Of a DNA stretch of 10,489 nt, positions 1 through 8,800 are shown piece by piece. The notes below the pieces were generated by a model. It made no database searches and had not been told where the DNA came from. It worked only from the letters and a program-made list of their open reading frames with translations. Origin of the DNA: Beroe ovata (taxonomy: Eukaryota > Ctenophora > Nuda > Beroida > Beroidae); NCBI GenBank assembly GCA_946803715.1, contig CAMPET010000524.1, forward strand, positions 1 to 10,489, written 5' to 3'. Made by a program: the position numbers and the translations under genes. Every line of letters starts with the position of its first letter. Position 1 is the first letter of the stretch.

Positions 1-1005
1 AAAAATGAAAAGAAAAACAGGAGGGCTTACCAGCCCCCACCCCCCAATCTGGAACTATATATGATATTCTACACTAGACTTATCTAGGAACGTGCATGTG
101 GACGTGCGAACCTTAAGCTAGGTATCCATAGTATATGATATTCATAGGATATAGTACCTGAAACAAATACACAATTGCTGCCGTCTCACGATAGAGTGGG
201 GCAGAAAAATGATGCCATAACCAAAACCGCCGTGATCCAGAAAATAATGATCGAAAAAGTGATCATAACGGAAAGACAGAATAGCGGAAAACGCTAAATT
301 GGTTTTGGTGATGACATCAGAATGGTACCAGAGTGAAAGTTCATTGGAAAAGCCAATGAACTATTTAAAGGAGCTAGGGAAATCTACCTAAGTAGGTCAG
401 TAAATCTCTAAGAGAGCGGGATGGATTGTGAGATGAAATGGTGAAAATCGAATAAAAAAGGGGAATTAGATCTACTCATCAAATATTGCCAGCCCCGGGT
501 AGGAGACCTCCTGCTATTACTTACTTAATCAAATGACTTACACTTAGATAAGTTACTAACAATTAACGACTCTTAGATAGCTAACCACAAATTAACACCT
601 GACCGCGCACAATTGTGCCCGTAAATATGAAAAACCCGGGGAGAAAATAATTTACAACCTAAGTGGTATCCACGTTAAGCTAATTTTTAATCATTAATGC
701 TCATTGATGAGCCCTTTGTACATATTAATGAGCAAAAGCGAAAAATTTGAATCAAAATGGAAATTACAAAGACAAAAGTGTCCATAGTCCATAGTTCATA
801 GTCCATATGAAGGGTCAATCAGATACAACGTACAGCATTTCAATGCACATTACATCAATCATCAAAACTCAAAAACCTGGCGGAAAATCTCGATTTATCT
901 TCTACTGAGTACTACTTTCTAGAACTTAGCTAACTGAATTAATCCTATAAACATAATCAGCCTAATCAGCAAACTGCTTGTTAGCCCAAGAAACTCCTAC
1001 TTTAG
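1..1005. other. AT-rich non-coding DNA, no gene seen
   Basis: No open frame of convincing composition and no protein similarity that I recognise on either strand. The stretch is AT-rich with many short A-runs. It carries one small 7-bp tandem repeat (780-807) and grades into the 17-bp repeat that follows. A sequence resembling a minus-strand splice donor (G|GTAAGC, near 27-32) is present, but nothing around it reads as coding. Confidence 0.6.
780..807. repeat. 7-bp tandem repeat, 4 units
   Basis: Four successive units of the form GTCCATA, the third with one change (GTTCATA). A local slippage repeat with no evident function. Confidence 0.8.
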
Positions 1006-1175
1006 AACTTAGAATCCTAAGTAACCTAGAATCCTAATCAACTTATAATGCTAATTAACTTAAAATCCTTATTAACCTAGAATCCCAATCAACTTACAAT
1101 GCTAATTAACTTAGAATCCTAATTAACCTAGAATCCTAACTTACTTAGAATGCTAATGAACTTAGAATGCTAATC
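1006..1175. repeat. 17-bp minisatellite, 10 units
   Basis: Ten contiguous 17-bp units (starts 1006, 1023, 1040, 1057, 1074, 1091, 1108, 1125, 1142, 1159) of consensus AACTTAGAATCCTAATC. Units vary at a few positions, chiefly AACCTAG versus AACTTAG and ATCC versus ATGC. More degenerate relatives of the unit extend a short way upstream (about 925-1005). The period is exact with no indels across 170 bp, so the array is probably fairly young. No coding frame runs through it. Confidence 0.92.
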
Positions 1176-1370
1176 AACTACAGCTAGGCGAGTGAGAGAT
1201 GTCGAGATGATGGTGACCAAATTGTGGCGGTGGCAGGTACCATTCTAATTAAGGTAAAAAAACTAATAATAATAAAAAATCAGGAGAGATAACAACAGAC
1301 AGATGAGATAGTAGAATTCGGCTGATAAAAACACAGGAAGAAGTCCACTATCTCGGCAGTACCTCCCCAA

Positions 1371-1503
1371 TTAACCAATCCCAACCCAAAGTGCAGACGC
1401 TCGGAGAAACTGGCGCCAATCGAGCAAACGAAAACCCGGTCCCAAAACCCCATTATACCAGTCCCGATACGCACCGTGATCCAAAAGCTCCAAATCATAC
1501 TGA
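1371..1503 (-). other. Weak candidate terminal exon, minus strand
   Basis: Read on the minus strand, a pyrimidine-containing AG (about 1504-1505, or 1500-1501) opens a frame of about 40 codons. The frame contains the protein-like run DLELLDHGAYRDWYNG and ends in a TAA just upstream of 1371. The DHG-Y pattern loosely recalls the metal-binding triad region of AarF/ADCK-type kinases. The rest does not match that family in any way I can recognise, so I do not assign it. It could be a last exon of the unrecognised gene to the right, part of an old mobile element, or chance. Confidence 0.18.
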
Positions 1504-1646
1504 CTGCTTACAAACAAGCACAGACAGACACACAGACATACAAACAGCACATACAAAAAACCTCTTACTTCTTCTACCCTGACGATTTGTCTAGAGCAGA
1601 TTGATGTGCCAGCCCTGACGATTTGCCGAAAGCTAGCCGTAAACCC

Positions 1647-1698
1647 GTCTAGTCCACTCGTCTAGTCCGCTCGTCTAGTCCGCTCCTCTCGTCCACTT
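1647..1698. repeat. 13-bp tandem repeat, 4 units
   Basis: Units of 13 bp beginning GTCTAGTCC: 1647-1659, 1660-1672 and 1673-1685 are nearly identical, and 1686-1698 is degenerate. Just upstream, the 12-mer CCTGACGATTTG occurs twice (near 1578 and 1613). Non-coding. Confidence 0.85.
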
Positions 1699-1827
1699 GG
1701 GTCTTTGGTCTTCTGAAGAATTGGTTCGAGTAGGTTTAAAAAGTAGTGAAAAGTTAGAGGTAAGTAACGACAAGTTAGAAATAGTTATGCGATGAGCAGA
1801 GTCTTGCATGTGGGGCGTGGCACTTAC

Positions 1828-4590
1828 CAGAACACTGCGCAGAGGTTGCTCTACGATACGGTCTTCGTGCGAACAAAGATCCGATCTGAGGCTGAGATAT
1901 GATTGTCAGTGGGCATAAACACAAACACACAAACACACACTGGGGCAATGAGAGAATGTGTGTCAGCTTACCTAGCGAAACTGCGCAGTGGGCCCCAATG
2001 ATAGATTGAGAAAGAGAGACTGGGGAACACCAGCTGAAAATAAAACATCAAGATAACAATAGGAGGGTTATTATTGATAAGAATAGAATTTTAGAGTCAT
2101 GGGGGAATTTAATTTAATGGGGGGGGGTGATGCTAGGGAAGCTCACCGAAATGCGTTCCTCAGTGCACAGCTCGAGGGGAAGACCCGGTGATCTTCTCCT
2201 CACTACACCAGAGATACCCGCGCTGGAACCCATGATCCACTGCACGACAGATATCCCGGATATCTGAAATTGGGGAGTGTTAATCATGGTCAGATAAAAG
2301 ATCCGGGACATGGTCAGTGATCACCACTGATCATGAATTACCTGCTGAGTTTGTACAGTGAAGCAAGCTGTGCACGACAGCCAAAGTGAAAACAACTGCA
2401 AGATCCGTCAACTGAAAATAGCAGGGGGGTTAGGGAGAATAGAAATGTGAGAGAATCTGAGACCCGTTTCCATGACAACAGAAGGGTGATACAGCGAGAT
2501 CAAGCCGAGTCTGTTTAACTAACCGTGACACGGTCCACAGTGAAGCTTTGTGAAAAAACCAGCGCGGTATCCCAGTGTAGTACAACTCAGGGGGGCGATG
2601 CTTGGAGAGGATGCATCTGCAACGTTAACATGATGTGAAGAACAAAATCTGGCTAAAGTATCTGACTAAAATTCTGTGAAAATATGAGCTGTGCAGTGAA
2701 AAAATCTGTGTTAAGTCGCGGGAAGAAATGTCTATTCTGGAAGTGAAGTGTAAAAAAACCTGTTGAATTCCCTGAGCAAGCTCTGATGAAGCTGGACGGC
2801 TGTGAGGTCGCTGTCTTGAGGAGGGTCCGAACTCCGGAGACTGCTACCTGAATACGTGTGAGTATAAGTAAGAATAGTGAGAATCGCCAGAAGAATGAGC
2901 ATTCTTATCTGTTTGCTTGTCTGATAATCGATCACACTGTGTTCATCAGCTCTGTGTTAGTAGTGAAGGAACAATGATTGTCAAGTGATTAAGTGATGAA
3001 ACAATGCCCACCTTTCTCTGCGAAGGGAACGGCTTGAAGCAGAGCTTCTGGCGTGGTGACGGTCCAGTGTGTGAGGTCTGAACCATCTGAAAGTAAACAA
3101 TTAAAAAGCTGAAAAATCGAAGAATGGCTCCAATGATATCAGATTCATGAACTGGAGACGGATTCTTACCTTTCCCTATCGCAGAGAATGCATCACGGGC
3201 TGATCATCTGAGAGTGGACATCGGATCTGAGGGTGGACAGGAACAACTACAAGTGGATATCAGATCTGATAGAGTGGAGTGGACGCTCCACTGGGAACAT
3301 GTCCAAGAGTGGACAGCTGCAGCGAGCATGTGTCCACGAGGGGGTCGATGGACCGGCGGCGAATGCGGAACCATCTGAAATGATAGAGAGTTGTTAGGTG
3401 AAAAGAAACTAACTGGGGCTATATAACGGCTACAATCTGAGTTAGAGATCATGGAATTGGAACAGCTCTTCCAATTCCAAATTAACGGCGATCATAAAAA
3501 CAAGAACTAACCTCTTCCTGCATGCAGTGGGGCAGTGTGTAGGTTCACATGGTGTGCGTGGTGTGGTCCTACAAGAGGGGCGGGGGATGTGAACACGACA
3601 TCTACTCCCGGGCCCGCGTGTCAGCTAGGTACACAGAGCTGAGAGGGGGAGAGGAGGAGGTGGATGTCGCCTGAAAATAGGGGAGGGATTAGTGACACAC
3701 AGAAATATGGGTTAGGGTACGTTCATTTCATTTGGGGTCCAGGTACTCAAAATGACGCAGAAAATGAATCCCATATGATCCAGGTACTCAAAATAGAGCA
3801 TAAATTATTACACGCTATCATTCAATCCTGCCTAGTGCCTGTTATGGTCTCAGTATTTCCACTGTGAAATAATTATCCGTCGGAATGTCGCGATATCTAT
3901 GTGCAACACACCCAGACATTACAAATAGATGCTCAGTGCCCCCAGTAAAATGGAATGTGGGTGTGTGGAATGTTTGAAACAGCTATATCCCCTGTGCTCA
4001 TTTCTCATTTGCTATGCTCGGTTACGTTGCTTATCTTCTATTTGCTGGTTTAAACTGGAAATTTGTATTTTGCTAGGGTTTCGTATCCGGGCCCGTATTT
4101 TAAATCAAAACTTGAATCACGCCTCCCTATCCACGGATTTATTACATAGGGTCAATGAATGATGAGAAAATGAGCTCTCTTACCTTCCACTGCGCAGGAA
4201 TCAGCTGATTTAAGGGGAATGGGGGAATGGGGGAGTCCAGACTGAGACTGAGACTGAGACTGAGAGGAGTCCAGACTGAGGGGGGAGGGGAGGGCGGATC
4301 AGGAAGTGAGGTCCTGTATCCGCGAGGGGGCTGGCAGCTGGGAACTGGAACAATGCTGGGAATGTGAAGCTTGCCGTGGGACGTCATCTGAAATGAGAGG
4401 AGAGGGGGTGTTAAAAGCAAGATAAAATGTTTTTTTCATGGAAATATCGTGAAAGAACGGGATTTTAATGGTAGTTCCTGCATGAGTGAGGTAGATCTAA
4501 TCATGAATGAGCTAATTGGAGATATAAGCGTCAGAAGGAACCAAAAAATGGAGTCTTCGGTAATATCGGAGAGTGGCACGGAAACTCACC
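1828..4590 (-). CDS. Unrecognised multi-exon gene, tentative model
   Basis: I do not recognise this gene. On the minus strand a series of blocks is bounded by TTTCAG-type acceptors and GT donors: a first exon ending at 4590 (GTGAGT), then 4184-4387, 3512-3670, 3170-3374, 3012-3086, 2760-2847, 2524-2616, 2342-2411, 2147-2263, 1972-2033 and 1828-1885. Introns would be 78-513 bp. The best coding support runs from 3199 to the TGA at 2160-2162. With a short exon 3170-3199 and a weaker donor ending the sixth block at 2532, the frame stays open for about 150 codons. It contains runs such as SARDAFSAIGK, HWTVTTPEALLQAVPFAEK, PPELYYTGIPRWFF and IRDICRAVDHGFQRGYLW. Upstream blocks conflict: 3512-3670 has stops in all frames and 3170-3374 has internal stops. 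It may be a real but mis-modelled gene, a decayed gene, or a spliced non-coding RNA. Confidence 0.38.
3208..3320. repeat. Degenerate AGTGGA-rich repeat
   Basis: On the plus strand AGTGGA/GGTGGA recurs about every 10-30 bp, several times followed by a variant of CATCGGATCTGA or TATCAGATCTGA. The repeat fills the middle of the candidate exon 3170-3374 of the minus-strand gene. It coincides with where that exon's reading frames break, so an expanded repeat may have disrupted the frame. Confidence 0.55.
3671..4183. other. Gap between candidate exons with direct repeat
   Basis: No gene supported here. A 16-bp direct repeat, TCCAGGTACTCAAAAT, occurs at 3738-3753 and 3779-3794 (41 bp apart). In the tentative minus-strand model this stretch is an intron. 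Confidence 0.55.
4241..4264. repeat. ACTGAG hexanucleotide repeat, 4 units
   Basis: Four perfect ACTGAG units. On the minus strand they lie inside candidate exon 4184-4387 and read as an alternating Ser-Leu run, which makes that exon's open frame low-complexity and weak as coding evidence. Confidence 0.9.
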
Positions 4591-4699
4591 TGAGAATAAT
4601 TCCCTCTCAGCTGAAGAGCAGCGAAAACGATCAAACTGGAAATGAAGCCAGTTGGCGGGAAAGCGTGAGGGACCACGCCGCTTGCAGCTGGCAAGCGCG

Positions 4700-5095
4700 C
4701 TCTGATTGGCTGATCACGCATGTCACGTGGCAGGAGGTTGCGCGTCACGTGATAAGCTACTCCTCTGTTCCCGCGCTCATACGTTGTGAACACACACACA
4801 CACACACACTCGCACAGTCACACACACACACACTCGCACAGTCACCCACACACACACACTAGCTCACGGATGAATAGAACAATTATACACACACACACAC
4901 ACGTCTCACAGAGCCGAACAGACACACACACACACAGACCAGACTGAGTGGCAACTTACTCGTCTCTCATTGGCCAGATACGCTGTCACGTGATATGCAA
5001 GGTGCGCACTGATTGGCTAGCCGCTATGATAATGAATATGATATATTGAGGTGATACTGAGTAGTAAATGTGATGATCATTGAGTTGCACGTGCG
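4700..5095 (-). promoter_or_regulatory. CCAAT/E-box cluster, possible promoter
   Basis: Four palindromic CACGTG E-boxes occur at 4724-4729, 4746-4751, 4987-4992 and 5088-5093. The first three sit in GTCACGTG(A/G). Three inverted CCAAT boxes (ATTGG on plus) lie at 4705-4709, 4969-4973 and 5012-5016. The two modules at 4700-4751 and 4969-5016 have similar make-up and are separated by CA repeats. The minus-strand CCAAT at 4705 is about 115 bp upstream of a strong donor (GTGAGT after 4590), a fitting spacing for a short first exon of the tentative gene to the left. The direction and target are inferred. Confidence 0.45.
4791..4937. repeat. CA microsatellites
   Basis: CA runs at 4791-4859, 4887-4902 and 4922-4937. 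The first includes a 24-bp-period duplication ending CTCGCACAGT (near 4818 and 4842). They separate the two CCAAT/E-box modules. Confidence 0.93.
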
Positions 5096-5127
5096 AACTG
5101 ATCTCTCTCTTATCAGTATTGACCTGA

Positions 5128-5133
5128 TTTATT
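5128..5133 (-). terminator. Possible AATAAA poly(A) signal for SPG21
   Basis: TTTATT on plus reads AATAAA on the minus strand, about 750 bp past the maspardin stop codon. I saw no nearer canonical AATAAA or ATTAAA in that orientation, so this or a non-canonical signal would end the transcript. Using it would run the 3' UTR to the edge of the E-box/CCAAT block. Confidence 0.25.
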
Positions 5134-5337
5134 TAAAGAAATAAAATAGAGAAATAGAAGGCGGGAAATAACTGGAAGAAGGCTGAATTAAAGGGAAATA
5201 AAATGAAAAAGGGAGTGGTTATTTCTAAATTACCGATTTTTTGACTACGAGAAAATAAGGGTGGATAAAAGGTTTCACTCACACCAGTACCAGTATCTGA
5301 CAAGGCTCGCTGACACCACTCAGGCATCACCGATATC

Positions 5338-5392
5338 AAAAAGGGGGCACTTTGGGGGCAGAAAGGGTGCAAAAAAGGGGCATTCTGGGGGC
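5338..5392. repeat. 33-bp-spaced imperfect direct repeat
   Basis: Two copies of an A-run followed by a GGGGCA(C/T)T and TGGGGGC pattern, starting near 5338 and 5371, with several mismatches. Confidence 0.65.
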
Positions 5393-5879
5393 GTCGGTAG
5401 AGCAGTCAATGACCATCCTGGCATCAACTATTGTTGAGCATCACACATTTTAGGTGGTTTAAAAAGTGGACAACATGTTTCCATATTCTGGTAAAGGTCA
5501 TTGGTTTACAAAAACAGCATCAAGGAGTGTTACATTGTACATCATGAAATTAAAAAGCGTAAATGATATAAGTCTCTACCTTAATTAAATTCAAAATCTA
5601 AATCATTTCTACATGTTGTGTGAACATTGGCAACGCCCTCTCTATGAAATAAAACGAAATGAGTGTGAGCACGGCTAATTTCCCAGCAAAAACGCACGTT
5701 TTCAAGTAAAAAACACTGAAAATCACAGCTCCTCCCGAGTGTCAAATCAGCGAATCAGAACCAGCTGAAACCGCACAAATTATGCATCTCTCCCACTGTC
5801 CAAAGTCCCAGTTCAGTTTAAAAATCCCTGACACCCTGACTGCAGGTGTCACGGGGTGGTGTCAACATTTCGAGCAATG

Positions 5880-8800
5880 TCACTCCGTGACCGGTTCTGA
5901 TCCCTTCTCATAGGGCGATAGTTTGGTGTTTGCAAAGTTCTGCAGGTGTATGAGGATGTAGATGTTCACCTCGTGGGCCGCGGACAGGTACGGAAATACC
6001 CCGCCCTGTTTGATCTGAGCTCGTTTAGCCTCCGGGTAACACTTCTGTAAATCGTCCTGGGGAGGAAAATGTCACTGGAGGTATGATGATTGGTGTCAAT
6101 GTAAAGAGGCGATGGAGAAAGAGAGGTGTTTGGGGACAAAGAGGTGCTAAGTGGATGTGTTATAGAGAGGTGTCGATGGAGCTGTGAGTTAAAGGTGGAG
6201 ATGTTAAAGGTGCAGAAAGAGATGCTAATACAGACGCGGAGTCAACGGAATTAGGCAATATCATGATGCTAGAATAATGTCTGAATATATACCTGACTCT
6301 TCTGGGATATTCCCGGACTATCAAACGCCTCGATGAGCGTGATTGGCTGGGATCTGAGTCTCTGCGGTTCCACATAGTTGCGGGTTGTCTCAATCACCAG
6401 CCGTGATGCGAGGCTCCTCCTGTCTATCAGCTCCACCTGCTCCACCATGAAGTCAGTGGCGTCTGCCATGTGACCCGTGTCGGATACACTGAAGGGGGGA
6501 GGAGAGGAGGTGAGTGAGATCAGGGGCCAGGTGGGGAGAATGGGTTTAGAAAAAGGGGGACAGAAAAATGGGAAGTCTATGATCATTGATCAGCATGAGG
6601 TTTTTTTATAATCGTTGGGGAGGGAAATAGAGGAGAAGGGGTAGAAACCAAAATTATTCTCAGGTAGAGGGAATCCACTCATGCGTTTTGCCGAAGTGTT
6701 TCTTGTAGCTGGATTTCTCGGAAAAAATGGTTAAAGTCCTTGCCGAAAATAATCATCTCTATCACAATAGATCTCTTCATTTTAACTGATACTTGTATAT
6801 AGTCACTAAAATTGGGTTTCGCAAATATGAATTTAGATACATTCCCTATTAACTGATTTCCTAATCGATAGCTTACAAAGTCAATTAATCAATTTCCCCC
6901 GGATCATCAATTTATCAATCACGAGTTTCCACTTTTAATTAATGGCCAGGAAAAGCATCAATCTCCATCAATTAGAGCAATTATAGGGCAGGAGTATAAG
7001 AAGTGGTGGATCTTTGATCAGAGCATCACTCAGTTCTCTCAGTTCCCTCTGAGTAGATCTCACTCTCCTTTTGGAGATTTCACCACAATATTATCCTTCT
7101 TCTAGCTCCCTCAATACCCTCCCCCCCATTATTCCAGCCTCTTGTTACAGTTCACTACCATTCTCTGCTCCTTCATAATAACCACCATTCCCTAGCAAAG
7201 TACAGCAGAATCAGGATGACTGAAGTTGGTCTGAACGAGCACAACAACGAGAGTTACCGGTATCTGAGAAGTGTGGGAAATCAGTGGCAGTTCAACGTAG
7301 AGGACCTCCACCCCAAGATGCTGTCTCGTCTCTACAAGAGATTCGACACCTTCGATCTCGACAGTGACGGTAAAATGGAGATGGACGAGATCCTGTACTG
7401 GCCCGACAGAATGAGACAGCTGGTGAACGCTACTGACGAACAAGTTGAGAAGATGAGGGAAGCAGTCAGGGTCTTCTTCTTCAACAAGGGAGTGGACCCG
7501 GTCCACGGACTCCTCAGAGAGAACTGGGTCGAAGCTAACAGGGTCTTTGCCGAGGCTGAGAGAGAAAGAGAGCGACGAGGTGAACCTTCTCTCATCGCAC
7601 TTCTCTCCAATGCCTACTACGATGTGCTGGATGATGACGGCGATGGTACTGTCGATGTGGACGAACTCAAGACCATGATGAAAGCCTTCGACGTGCCCCA
7701 GGAAGCTGCGTACACCTTCTTCGAGAAGGCAGACACTGACAAGAGTGGTAAACTGGAGAGGGACGAACTGGTCCATCTCTTCAGGAAGTTCTGGATGGAA
7801 CCATATGACCCACAGTGGGATGGTGTCTACGCTTACAAGTACTAGACACACACTCGCATTCCAACACTGGACTGTTTAGAATTCACGCGGACTCACACCC
7901 AAAGAATACGGATTGGATTTGGACTTTGCTCTTTCCCCCCTGAAATTAGTGTTTTCCCATTCTTGACAAATTTATATCTTGATCTGTATATTTAGTACCT
8001 AAGTTATTGATGCTTCCATTAAATTTTCAGTTAAAACTCATTTCATCACATTGCAGGATTATCATCTTTCGCGTTTCACTGTTCCACATTTCTTTTTGAT
8101 CTTCTGGTTCTAGGTAGAATTTTCTCTTATTTAATATTGATTTACTGACCCCCCCCACACATACTGATCACACTCACACTATTTAACCAATGCTTTCTTC
8201 TGTTTCTAGCAAAGTTCAGCAGAATCAGGATGACTGAAGTTGGTCTGAACGAGCACAACAACGAGAGTTACCGGTATCTGAGGAGTGTGGGAAATCAGTG
8301 GCAGTTCAACGTAGAGGACCTCCACCCCAAGATGCTGTCTCGTCTCTACAAGAGATTCGACACCTTCGATCTCGACAGTGACGGTAAAATGGAGATGGAC
8401 GAGATCCTGTACTGGCCCGACAGGATGAGACAGCTGGTGAACGCTACTGACGAACAAGTTGAGAAGATGAGGGAAGCAGTCAGGGTCTTCTTCTTCAACA
8501 AGGGAGTGGACCCGGTCCACGGACTCCTCAGAGAGAACTGGGTCGAAGCTAACAGGGTCTTTGCCGAGGCTGAGAGAGAAAGAGAGCGACGAGGTGAACC
8601 TTCTCTCATCGCACTTCTCTCCAATGCCTACTACGATGTGCTGGATGATGACGGCGATGGTACTGTCGATGTGGACGAACTCAAGACCATGATGAAAGCC
8701 TTCGACGTGCCCCAGGAAGCTGCGTACACCTTCTTCGAGAAGGCAGACACTGACAAGAGTGGTAAACTGGAGAGGGACGAACTGGTCCATCTCTTCAGGA

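Larger units (their letters stand above)
5096..5879. other. SPG21 3' flank/UTR, no gene seen
   Basis: No convincing coding frame. It holds an imperfect direct repeat spaced 33 bp apart (about 5338-5360 and 5371-5392), both copies built from A-runs followed by GGGGCA and TGGGGGC. An inverted pair, GACACC...GGTGTC, lies at about 5830-5850 close to the maspardin stop. The part next to 5880 is presumably maspardin 3' UTR. Confidence 0.55.

Noticed and set aside
1901-2000. CRISPR-like or structured repeat in the CA-rich stretches
   Set aside because: Only simple dinucleotide runs; no regular repeat-spacer pattern, and the DNA is animal nuclear.
3929-4162. 77-codon plus-strand frame rich in Cys and Leu
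   Set aside because: Composition matches AT-rich random DNA; no splice signals or recognisable motif support it.
4449-4862. 137-codon plus-strand open frame
   Set aside because: It runs through the E-box/CCAAT block and ends in translated CA repeats (Thr-His runs). No domain and no upstream signals support it.
6660-7190. A third, degenerate photoprotein copy upstream of copy 1
   Set aside because: No EF-hand loop or other photoprotein motif could be read in any frame of this stretch.
7192-7851. 219-residue open frame on the minus strand opposite photoprotein 1
   Set aside because: It is the antisense of a strongly biased coding sequence, kept open by codon choice. It is rich in Val/Leu/His with no recognisable domain, and the plus frame has three EF-hands.
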